The translations under genes were made by a program, and so were the position numbers. This document shows, piece after piece, positions 41,000 to 53,300 of a stretch of DNA of 64,000 bases. Every line of letters begins with the position of its first letter. Within the stretch, counting starts at the first letter, position 1. A model generated the notes under the pieces. It searched no databases. It worked only from the letters and a program-made list of their open reading frames with translations, and had not been told where the DNA came from. Origin of the DNA: Durusdinium trenchii (taxonomy: Eukaryota; Sar; Dinophyceae; Suessiales; Symbiodiniaceae); contig CAXAMN010021773.1 in assembly GCA_963970005.1 (NCBI GenBank), positions 215,892 through 279,891 of the forward strand, in the 5' to 3' direction.

Positions 41000-43900
41000 C
41001 CTGTGAGTTGGTGAGGTAGATGTGGGAAGTGCTTCTGAACTTGGGATGCTTCTCACACCTCAACACCTCGTGCCCCCAAACTGGATCGATTGAAAACATG
41101 AAAACCTTCGTTACCAGGGGCCCACAAACCATCAAAAACCTTGTTTTCCTAGCAAAAACATTGTTTTTGTAATATATGAGAACCTTTGTTTTTCATTGTT
41201 TGAGGGCCCCTGGTACTTACGTCCCTTCAGTTCGAGGCTCTCGCTTGGAATCCCCAGGTGCGCGAGGGCGTGGCCGGGAACCTGGGTCGCAGGTGCCAAG
41301 TGTGCTTTGCTTTCGGATCAGATTGCGAGGCTTCTTAAAGGCCAAACGGAGCCTCTCTCTAGAAGTGGATGGCATGGCTCTCCGGGAATCATGGTTCTCC
41401 AGTAGTTGCCTTAAGATCCTTAAGGAACATGACGCTTCTATCTAGATTCATCTTTGTTATCACGGCAACTTCAGTGATGCCAAAACACCAAAGAAACACC
41501 ATAAACGGCCCGGTGAGGGTGAGCCACATATGCAAAGAGATAGAGTACACATCAAAAGACTCAGCAAATCAAAGCAATCATCTAAGAAGGTGCCCAGTGC
41601 TGCAAGTGCTACGTTATGATCACCTTTCCTGCCGCCTGCCTAGGCATTTTTTGGCCGTGTCCCGCACACCCAACGAGAAAACAAAGACACGTACAGAAAC
41701 ACAACGCATCCCTACAGCAAGACAAAGCTCCAAACTCATCTCCGAAGTCACTTGGCGAAGGCTCGATCAAAGCTGTCGTGGTCTTCCTTGCTGCTGCTCT
41801 GCAGCAAGTTTGACAGGCTAGGCCCTCCAAGGGCACTAATCTTGCCACCCATTGGTGAGATCCGCTGCGCCGATCGAACGGCACCGTGGTGTGGTCAATA
41901 TGCAAAACAGAAAGGCACGTGTCGGTCACAAATGGTTCTTGAGGAGACTTGGGTGGGGGGATGCCAAACTGCTTTGAAATCTGACAATGGCTGATTTGAC
42001 GATCATTGAAGTGTCTTTTGGAAGACTCTCGAGATGTTTATATTTATATAATCATGAGAAGTACCCTGCCCACAGTGACTCCCAATGCCAAATTTATAGA
42101 TCGTGTATCATTAAAAACGTTTTAAGGGCAGGTTCAGCTGCAATTGTCATCGATTTCTTTGAGGGGAGTGGCTGTATTCAACGAAAAGGGTCTGTCGCTT
42201 CCTCATATCCCTCAATATCATTGACAACATGTGCTGTGCTGCTGAGCCATTTTTGAATACATGTGTTGAACATGCTGCCTGGTTAACCGGCATGCTTGCC
42301 CTCCCTATTGCCTCGTGCCATTAGTAGTTCTGTCATGTCTTCAGCTGGCTGCCTGGTGCCACTTGCTCAGTGGAACAAGCATAGTCGAGACTTCAGTGTG
42401 ACTTCACTCCAGCAATTTGACATTTGTTCAGGAATGAACGTTGGCAACGATCCAAATTAGCTGCAAAGAACATCTAAGCAAAGTCCAAATATCTCATGGC
42501 CCCTAAGTCAGGAGTAGTCACGCTTCACGGAAACGACTCCGCAAGTGATTCATCGCACCATGCAAATGGCCGAAACACCCACAAAAAGATCACACAAATA
42601 ACAGAACCCCCATGCTGCACTCGATGCATGGCCGCCAGGCGCCTTGCTGCACTGCAGCCTTTTTTTTTGTGTTGAAGCCCTGACAGCTTCATGTTGGTCT
42701 GTACAAGAGGCCTGGTGGCCTTGTTGAACCTAGAAATTACAGTGCACTTTGGATTACGCTCCCTTTGAACCAACCAGGAATCTTCTTCAATTGGCCCGGG
42801 GACCCAGGCTATGTTGCAGCGTCGGTGTTCACTGCTATTTTCCCAAATGCTCTGATTTAGAAAGAGAAGTCCCTGATTTCATGGTCAATATGACTACATC
42901 GGCAGTTGACATGTGTAATATTATGCTTCTCGAACTGGTTCTCAATCCCTCAACTTCTTCCTTCGTCTCGGATCGTGCTTCGTCTACTCTTACACCCTGG
43001 CTTGGTGAGTTGAAAAGGCATCTCCGGGAGCAGATCGTGTCTAACTAGTGAGGGCCATAAATGCCATCCCACTCTGGCCAGTGGTGCCAATTTCGATCGA
43101 ACCAGCCGCAGCGAGGACAATGGTTCACCCTCCTGGAACGCGGGATGCCGGCGCCGGTGGGGGTGTGATGTGTGTACTTTTTTGGGTAGGTAGGTAGGTA
43201 GGTAGGTGGGTAGGTGTAGGATTCTTTGGACATAAGGTTCACCCCGGCAAATGAGTGACCATAGACTTGTACGTTGAGTCACTCAAGTCTTCTAGTGTTT
43301 TAAAGGTGCACGACGTCCGACCTCGTGGATCGGAGTCACACGGCTAGCCCGGCTGGTCCTATACCGTATAGTCCGTATAGCCGTATGAACTGGAAAAGTG
43401 TATAGCACCTGGATCCGGCGAGACTGGAAAACGTGTATTTATGGCCTTTCCTGTGTTGAGATCATCTTTGGATGACCCAAGTTCTCCAAGGTGAAGGAAG
43501 TCGGAAGACGTCAAAAAACAATGCAATGGTTTATCGGCAACCCGCTGGATCCAAGATTCCTGTCAAAGAGCTGATGCATAAAGCAGAACAGAACTAGTCA
43601 TGTACTACTGCGTGGAGGTTATGCCCAAACATTGGGAATCATGCGGCACTTCGGCATGCTCAAGTACTACCTGGTTACTACATGTTACTACCAATCGTTG
43701 TTCATTTTCGAGGCATACACTCCCTGAAATCATGGGAACTGGACCAAGTGGCCCCTGGTTCAAACCATTGTTCCTCTACAAACCAGCTGGTGCCATGCTG
43801 GCAGCTCCACACCCCTCCGAGCCGAAGATGAGGGAAGTGAGGCTCCTGCGGTGTCCATCTCGGTTGTGGGTCGCCAAATTGCTGCATGCATCGTTCATGA

Positions 43901-44310
43901 TGGGGCCCGCCCTGCACCTGCTGCAGCGTGCAGCGTGCGCGGGAGGTGTACCCTATAGCCCGGGTCAGCCGGGTCAGCCGGGTCGGTAAGCGCCCGACCC
44001 ATCCGCTGACACCGGTCGGCAAATCCTTGCAATCGAAGAAAACTCCGAAACCAGAGCGACTCCAAAGAAGAATTAGAGCAGCAACAAAATGAACATGACT
44101 AGTGACACTTGGTAATGATTGATGACAATGACAATGTTACCAATCGGAACCAAATACCTGATAACATCCGCCCCTGACCTGCCTGACCTGCTCTTCTTCA
44201 CCCATACATGCTCCGGGTGTAATACCTTGACCTTCCCATTCACCGCCCTATCCAGGACCTCGCCTGCGGCACATCCGCGCGCAGCCTTGGCGCCCCACCA
44301 TCTGACTCAC
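41000..44310. other. No convincing gene
   Basis: Overlapping ORFs of about 100 codons on both strands, without domain or splice support. A (GGTA)n microsatellite lies at 43,183-43,214. Confidence 0.3.
43183..43214. repeat. (GTAG)n microsatellite
   Basis: About seven gtag units, some with a G insertion. Confidence 0.9.
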
Positions 44311-44353
44311 CGCCGTGCGCGCCAGCTCATCCAACTCCTGCGCGCGCCGGCGC
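44311..44353 (-). CDS. Exon: charged helix (minus-strand gene)
   Basis: 43 bp between cgctcgttcag|G and ACGGCG|GTGAGTC, encoding RRRAQELDELARTA. It continues the heptad style of the exon at 45,332. Confidence 0.4.
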
Positions 44354-47300
44354 CTGAACGAGCGGAGAGAAGGAGCGGGATGGGGAGAGCAGAGGCGGGA
44401 GTGAGGGAAGGAATAGCTTTTGGGGATGAGCAGCCGGGAAAGTGAGGACGCTCATCCAATGATCCAACTTCATGCGGTTCAAGACCGTGAAAGTCTCCGA
44501 GCTTCAATAATGTTGACTCTTGAATCAACCCCCCCTCAACAACCAAGGCCTCTAAAATAATATACTAGAAAACTAATACTAATCAATTGAATAAAAACAA
44601 TTATAATCATTACTTAGCTATCTCTGGCAATAAAGAAACCGAACTTTGAAGACATCTGGAATATTAAAACAAAGTGTGTACATACTTTTGGAAGTTTTTG
44701 GAAAGCTTAAAGATTCAAGAGCTTAGGAAAAATAAAGGAATAGAAGGGAAGACAGCAAATCAGTTGGAACAGAAAAGGAATAAATATAAGTTCTCCAAAA
44801 ACTGCACACCAAAAAGGAAAAACAAACACACAAAATATTCCACTACAAGTGCCCCTCTAAAAACATACGTTATTCTGGTGGCCTTTATAGATCTGTGCAG
44901 GAAAATAGAAGACATTATTCTAGGGGCGTTTATTAATCAAAGGTCAACATTAGGGGCAAAGTGACTGTCAGTTGAGCAGTCGAAAGTGACAAACAATGAC
45001 AGGCTGTCCCATGGTGATTCAATGTTATTTCACACTTCACTATAGTTGGTTTGGAGTGAGTAGAACAAATCCATACAAATCTTAAGTTGCTTGGTGCAAC
45101 TGGGTCCATGGGTGCACAGCATATCCGATGCACACCCTCTGTATCCCTCTATGCATGCCCAGGGGCCCAGCAGTGTGGCGCTTCTCACAGCTCTGACAAA
45201 CACGTCCCCATCTTCATGTCCCATATACCTCTACCCTCCTCTACCCAGATCCGGCACCCTCCTCCTGACGATCACCCCTTTCCGCATCCCGAGTTCGCGG
45301 AGCGTCCGCGCCCAGCACGCGCAGCGTATACGCAGCGAAGCGCGCGGCGCCTCTCTTCCGCTAAGCGCTCTTGCTGTTGACGCTCCACTTCCGCCTGTCG
45401 CACCAGCCATTCCATCTCTTTGCGCCGCTCGCGCTCCAACTCCCGCGCCTGTGGACGTCGTCACGTGACTTGGGTGACGACTCGGGGGGGGCGGAGCGGG
45501 CGATGAACGCCACGTGCGCGGAGTGGTGCTCATCAAGGATGAAGCAAAAAAGCTTCGGGATCACACAGTGGTTTCATATGCCTCCATGGTATCAGTTCTG
45601 AAATGTTACTAGATAGTTTATAGCATTATACATTGCCTCCATAGATGTTGCCTCCATAGTTCGGGACCATGGTTCTAAGCACAAATTTTATGGTCGTGTA
45701 GCTTGCACAGTTTTCACTTGGTCAAGTATATCATCAACACAACTGATTCAACACATGGGAGATGGGCTCATCCTGGTGGAAGGTAATTGATCACGTAAAC
45801 ATCAACAGATTGATTCTTCATCCAACTTCCTCTTGGTCTGCACAGTCTGGCAGCGTGATGCAGCCTGGTCTCACACCGTTTTGTGGTATCGTTTTCAGGA
45901 TCACTTCCACGGTCAGAGACTCTGTCGTGTCATTCCCCGTTTTCGTGCTGAAACGTGGGTGTCCCTATGCTCCCATGACGTTCCAAAGCCACACATGGAT
46001 ATGTTCACCTATACCCGTCTAAGACGTCCAAAACATCACACACGTGCTGTAGGATGCTGTAGGATGCTGTAGGCTCATGTCCTGCCTGCTCCAAATCTCT
46101 CATTCTCCCTTCAAACTCCTCTCTGACCAATAAGGCCTCACGCCGCCGCTCGCCTTAAAACAAACACAAAGCGGCCAGGAGTCCGGGGGCCTGGAGTCAG
46201 TTTCAGGACCTGTGATCCTGCAACATCTGGCAACTCCATCTCGGATGTCTTGGCTCAGGATCGATCCACTTCAATCCACTTCACTCACTTCACCCGTCCC
46301 CATTCATACCCTGTGATCCTTCTGTTAGCTCAGCTGGCCCAGCTGTCACTGGTTGTGGAACCAGTCAGAAGCCAAAACTCAACGCTGAACACGTGGGACT
46401 GGAAATGCCTTGGGCCCAAAATGTGTCACATCAATCTTCCGATCTACTTCAAGAATGTTGGTGCTCGTTGTTGACTCCCCATTCCCCAGATCCTATGGAA
46501 GATCGATCCAAGGCTCGAATCAAGATCTGCTCCCTCTTCCGCATCCGCGCCGTGGGCCAGGGCGTCGGGCTTTCCAGCTGCATGGCCAGCGGCCACGGCG
46601 CGCGCGGCGCCGCGGTCGCCACCGCGAAGCTGCCCTCATCGAAGAGCTCGCGCCTGGCGTAGCCGCAGCCGTGAAGCTCAGCTTACATGCCTAATCAATA
46701 TAAGATGTCTATAAGATGGCCCTATAGACTCTATAGACCCTCCTGAAGGCAATTCCGGGTGGTTCTTCAGGTGTCCCACCCAACACTTGCCAGCTCTTTT
46801 GGTGTCCCACTCATACACAGGGCGGCTTATGACTTATGGCGGCTGTGAGTTTTGATATGACTGTCTTAATGTGGATCTTAGTGTCGGTGTAGTTACCCAT
46901 TAGAATCGTATCTGAGGGAGGTTACTTGTTGATCTTAGTGATTCAAGGGCCTTCTTTAGGTGGCCATCAGTTGCCCATTTGCGCATCAGAGTTTGGAAGT
47001 AGGCCCTTCACTCGCCACCTCATGACCCTGTCAAACCAAACGGCCACATGGCCAGCAGCAGCTCCGTGAGAAACGATCAACGGGTCTTGGACTAGGTAGG
47101 TGTTTTCCAGCCACAGCCGGCTTGCAGTCCCTTCAGTCAGGTGGATGCTGCACAACACTCTTCCAAGAAACTTCCACACATCTTCATCATCTTCCACCCT
47201 TGCTCTCCAACTCCTCCCACCCCCTCCAGTCGAACCCCGCGACCACGTCCGCTCTCCGACGCTATCGGCGCCTGCCCGAGTCGAGCGCGGCGGCGGACTC

Positions 47301-50300
47301 CGCCACCTGCACGCGCTGGTGGAGCTGGGCGATGTCTTCGAAGTGGCGCACCGCCTCCTCGGTGCCCAGGTCTTGGACCTGCTGAAGAGGCGGCTGCACC
47401 ACGGGCGTCCGCGTCTTGGGGGCGCGTCCGCGGGCGGAAAGCACCGAAGCTTTTGCTGGTCGGTGGTGGTAGGAGTTTGGGGTAATGAAGTCCTCTCATA
47501 GGGCCTAGGCTAACCCTAGAACCCCTCCTATCATAGCGCCTAGGCTAGCCCTGGGACGCCCCCTCTGATAGGGTCCTAGGACCCCCCCCCGATCATAGGG
47601 CCTCGGAGACCCTAGCCTAGCCCTCTATACTCTCCGCCTAGGGATGCCTAGGGGGTAGTATAGGTGAAGGTAACCCCTATCATGGGACTTCTGTATGGAG
47701 TTTGGAGGGTTTAAGGGGATGGTTTGGTTTTGGGGGTTGGGCTGCCTGGGCAAAAGCTTGTGGTTAATGCTTGATGGCCAGAAGCTTGGGGTTGGGTGTT
47801 GGAATTCCACTCCCGAATCAGAATCATCTGGCTGCCTGGGCTTGGGGTTGGCCAGAAGCTTGTCAGGTCGATTCCAGAAGCTCCTGGTTTCTCGCACCGT
47901 GGGAAAACATTTGAAAAACCATCTCAAATCAGCATAATAACAAATACCACATGAAGTCCACTGACCGCCCCATGCGGGTGCTTCTTTGCCCCGTCTCGCC
48001 CCCTCCAAGCGCCTCCCTTTGCATCAGCTCCTCCAAGTGCCGCCGGATCTGCTCCGCCCCCTCAGGTGCCACGGGCGTCGGCGGCGGCGGCGGTGGCCCC
48101 CGCGGGCGGCGCGTGGAGGCGGCCGCCACGAGGTCCACCTGGCAGGGGAAGACACTTCGTTCGAGGAAGTGACACTCTGACGAACGCATCACATGGTGAC
48201 GTGGATGGCAGCCAGTCGCAAGGAAGACGACTTTCCTTGACGAACAGGGGGTGCCATCCACTTCCATGTTAGTGAGTCGGAGTGTAGCAGAATTGTAGTA
48301 CACTTCGGTGTGTCACTCAGTATGATGAAAGTGGATGGCATGGCAAACACATGACGGTGCGTCACACTTAGAGAAGTAAGTGCACTTAGAGGCTATCTTA
48401 AGCTCTTTTGACTATCTTTGACTCACATGAAAGTGGATGGCATCGCCCTTGGAAGAATGGAAGTGGAAAAGGGATGAAATGGTCCCTTGGAAGACTGCTT
48501 CTTCACATAAAAAGGTTTTCAATTCCATGGTAGTGAGTGGGAGCGTGTAGGACCAACCACAGGTGAGGCCAGGGGAGTCTCGGTCAAGTGCTAAAACAAA
48601 TGAAAGGACTGGGGAAAATTGAATGGGAGTTGAATGGTTGGAACAAACAAACAGGATTGAACATCGTCAAGCACTTGATTGCTTGATGAATGGGGAAAGT
48701 CCATGGGAGTCCGACGTATCGGCCACTCTGTGGCGAAGGTACACCGGTAAACCGAAAGCGTTGCGACGAGCTGGATGCAGTGTAATTATCCCAAAAACAA
48801 GATCTGCAACAGTTAACAAAACCATCTTCAACACCGCAAAGCACCTCCATGCCCGACTAGGCAAAGCTCTCTGAATTCCTTGCAATGTCTGCGCCAATGT
48901 CCCGTTGACGTGCGCACCTGGATCTGCTCCAAGTCGGCCTCTGCTCGGCTCAGCTCTTGGACATGACGCAGCACGGCGTCCTCATCCAGGCGCGCGACGT
49001 TCACACGTTGCAACCTGGCGGATGCGGTGTGGTGTGGTTGGTGTGGTGAGGTGCGGGATTGGTTGGATGGATCTCGTGTCTGCTTGCGTGATATCTTGGT
49101 GTTCATGGGACTGCAAACTTCGGGGGGTGGATATTTTGTAATGGACCAACCCAAGAAAATCCAACAAGCTATGGTTCTCTGGGAGTAGGCACAGAAGATG
49201 CGGGTAATTCCAAAGCGACAAACACACATGCTTGAGCATTCAATCCTCTTCTCCAATTGAGCTGCACTGATCGTTTTAGGATGTTTTAGGATACATTCAC
49301 CACCTCCATATCCTCCAAGGTGCTTGGACTCAATCCACTATAATGATTGACTACGGCTACGTTGTCCGGACCACTGGCAGCCTTGTCTGGTCTATTAAGT
49401 CTACTGACCTCTTTCAGGTCATTACAGATATTACAGGGGCAAGGACTGTGTGCTCTGCTTCATAAGCCCGGCTCTGTCAACGTTGCCACCACAACCCCCT
49501 GCTGAAAGCACGTGGCATGCTGCATATGCATAAGCATGCATAAGCCCTTTTTGGAAGCCAAAAGCCCATGAGATCAACACTTTGGAAAGAGACAGACTCA
49601 GCCACTGACTAGTCTAGCGAGTCGATACGCCCTCCAGGCTCCAGGAGTCCACTGACGGATCAGTTGATGGATGGCACCCAAGAGCTCAGAGTGGGCACCC
49701 CTCCCATAGGTTTAGACCATCTGGATCATTGGGAACGCGTTTTTCTTCAAGCTGTCCAGGTTCCAGCTGCTTGAAAAAAGAAGATCGACAGTGGGACAGT
49801 ATGTCCTTCATTCATTACCTGTTATAATACAACATGTAATATATATATATATATATCTTTATACACAGTATAACTAGCTTCTCAAACTCACCCGCGCACA
49901 CCAGCACGCCAACTCACCTGGGCCCCTCGCGAATCCCACCTTTGAATCTGAGCAGTCAGCTCTCTGGAGCGTTCAACTTGAGCGGCCTGTGCCGATTCAT
50001 CACTGGCCTCGCAGCTCCCAAGATTCCATGCATGTGAAAATGCGGACTCACAACGCGAAAGTCGTCGGATGAACCTATATATAATATAGTAGGTGCCATC
50101 TTGCATCATCTTACTGTAAGCTCACTGCAAAGCATCGTGAAAGGCACGGACAATGAATAAATTGGCAAAGGTGGGAACTGTAACTGTTTGAGCATGTTTG
50201 AACCATGGATCACCATTGGAGGCCATGAATTCCATGGACTTTTCCCAGAACCACCAGGTCTGTTGCCTCCGTCACATGCTTCACACTCACCTCGGAGTCC

Positions 50301-53300
50301 ATGAGCTGCTCCTGCTGCTGTTGCTGCTGCAAGGCCAGCTGCTCCTCGAAGCGACGGGTGAGCTCGGTGCGCACCGCGGCGCGGTGCTGGTCGCATTGGA
50401 TCTGGGTCCATTTCTCCAGGCGCGCGTCGAGCACCTGGCGGACATCATATGAAACTGACCACTAGTATCCACTAGTGGACTGTATCCACAACTCTCCTAG
50501 GAGGAGGAGACATGCAGAAAGGCGAATGATCCAAACATGTGCTAGAGCATCATCCACTGTTGGCCCGTGAGCAGTAACTTGGCTTCATTCACTGTCACAG
50601 AGAACAGGACCTAGCCGCCAAATTCAGTAAATCGATATATAAACCACAAAGCAACTACAAGTTTAGAAGGGAGTGTGGTGTGCGATGTTCTTATTCCGTG
50701 CGTGTTCGTTTGGATCACTGCCGTCACAAGACAGGGGCATGGTCCATCGCCTCGTGAACTGCTCTCAGTGGGCGATCTGTTCCGCCATGACCATGTGTCT
50801 CGAAAAACATGGACAGGTCTTGATACCTTGTTCCAACGGGTTCTCCATGTTTGAAGTGTTTGGTAAATGATGATGGAAGCATGCTTCCATTTATATAGCC
50901 CCTGTCCCCCTTTTGTGTCCCAAAAACACGCACTAAGAGCCGGCGTTGTCCCACCCACCGGATCGCTCTCCGGATCGCTCGGCTTCGCACCATGACTTGT
51001 TGCAGTTCTCCAGCGCCCAGCGCGCGGCGCTCGAGGCGATCCAACATGTCCTCAGTTGGTGGCAAACATAAATAAATTGTGTCGGTAGCAACCGGAATCG
51101 TACTGTCCACACGCTCTTTTCACTGCGAAAGCAAGCACGGTATAGCTCAAGGGCCCTAGGAGCCAAACGGCGGCAGACACAACATAGTGTGACAACCTGG
51201 CTCAACAGAATGAGATCCTACCACAAATTCACACTCAACCTGTTCTACAGGTGTCACACGGCTATACATTGAAACTCTTGTGTCTTCCTAAGGCATTGGA
51301 GAAATCTACTTCTGCTTCTGTACAGTGTAAAGGCACTCTCTTAGCACTCGAAGTAGCAGATCTGGCTTCATGGACTTCGTCAAACAGTCCGACACCATCG
51401 TACTGGTGGCAATCCAGATCAACTTGTCTCCTCCATTCTCGAAAACAGTCCATGTTGGTCTTCCTTCTTGCCACAAATTCTCATGGATTCCTTGCAACTC
51501 GATACCAAGGCGCTTGTCACTCACCTTGGCCAGGACTTCCTGATTGAGGTGGTCAGAAAGCGAACGGCTATCAGTCATTGCCAAATGCGGAATGCATTCA
51601 CGGGCATCATCTTCCCATGTCTTCAAACTGCGAATCTTGCCCTTGATTTCCGCAATCACACCTCTCAGCTTATCACCTGTCTCGAGTCCGTTCTGGAGGG
51701 AATACGTCTCGGCTTGGAGAGTGCTGCGGCAGACTCTCTTAATTGTCGTGGATCCAAAAGACAATGGCATCACCTTATAGGTGGTCGTCTTGTCATCCTT
51801 GATCTCCTTGAGATCACCCAGAAAATGGATCCTGCCCTGCTGCGACTTGTAGTTCTTCTCGTTGGAGAAGGAGGCGTCTGTGACCGTGATCACACCAACT
51901 TCACTCCACTGGAGATGAGCCGCAGGAAAACACAATGCCACATCGTGACCCTTGTGTGCCAGGACAACGACTGCGTTAGCGTCTGCCAACCCTGGGAACG
52001 TGGACACTGTTGCATCCTTAATGCTAGACTGCAAACGGCTTACCCTGTAACCAAGGTCAGGCCTGGTCTGTCTCGAGATCCAGGCGAGCGATCCGGTGAT
52101 CGATCTGAGCTTCGTGATGTCTCCTTGCTGGAGTCGCTCACTGCCTAGCCTAGAACCAACATCTGCTCCATGAATCTTCCTAGTGTTATCTGCTGTGTCG
52201 ACTTTGATGACCTTGTCATCTCCTCGCACAAACTGCTTCCCACAGTATCGAAAGCTGTTAGTGTCTGAACTGCCGACACTGAACTTGGCAAGAAAAGACT
52301 TCATCACTTCCTCGCCTTCCGGAAGAAAACTATAGAGCAAGTCGTCCACGTGAGTGCACATGAGGGCACAAGCATCTCCTCCCTGCTCACCTGGGAGGTA
52401 GTACAATCCTGGGAAAAACTGGCTTGCCTTCAGGCCGCTCTTACGTGCATCGGCATCCAAACGCAACCAAAAGCCTCTTCCTGAGTCCGTGATTCCGTAT
52501 ACAGGGACTCTCACAAGAAAAAGGACATCGGGTTCTACACCTGGCAAACCTCCTCTTGGCTGACGCATGAGAAGAACACGGTCCAGTGGTCGTCCTTGGA
52601 AATATGCCGAGGTAATATCAGCGGAATGAATGTCGGCCTGGTGGCATGCTGCCCAACTGCAGACGAGGCAATGCATCTCTACATCAGCCGTTGGGCTATC
52701 TGACCTCAAACCCTCCGTCACTTCGAAGTTTCCGCACGAAACTAGTCTGCTTTTATACATGGGCTTGTAGTCAGGATCTCTCCCCTTCTTGTACTCTGCT
52801 TTGTCTACATCCACCCATTTGGATGGAATGCATTGGTGCCCTTCGTCAATGAGTTCTTGCGCTTGTTCTGGAGTCAATGCCACTACAGCTCCGAAATCTT
52901 CAAATTTGGACCATTCCTTTTGCCTTGTTTCCTGCAGGGCTTTTGCACTTCTGGAGGCGCAGACTCATAATGAATGCTCTTCAGAACCTTCTTACCTAGC
53001 TCTGCTTCATCTTCAGTCTAGGCAAGAAAACTACTCCACATGGCATGTGCATCTTCTCGATCTTGCTCTGGTTGCTCTCTGTCTCTCTGACGTGCTCTTT
53101 CGAAATGTTCTCGTAGAGAAGCTGGAAAGTCGTTTAAATGATCATACACATTAGGCCATGCATTCGAAGCACTCATGGATTCCCTGCGGGATGGTTGCAA
53201 TGAGGTACCGCGTTCACTCTCCGGTTCGGCGACACGGGGCCTCACATTGCGGCCATGCTCATTTCCTGCGTCAGGCAATGGGCGTGAAACAGAACCAGTG

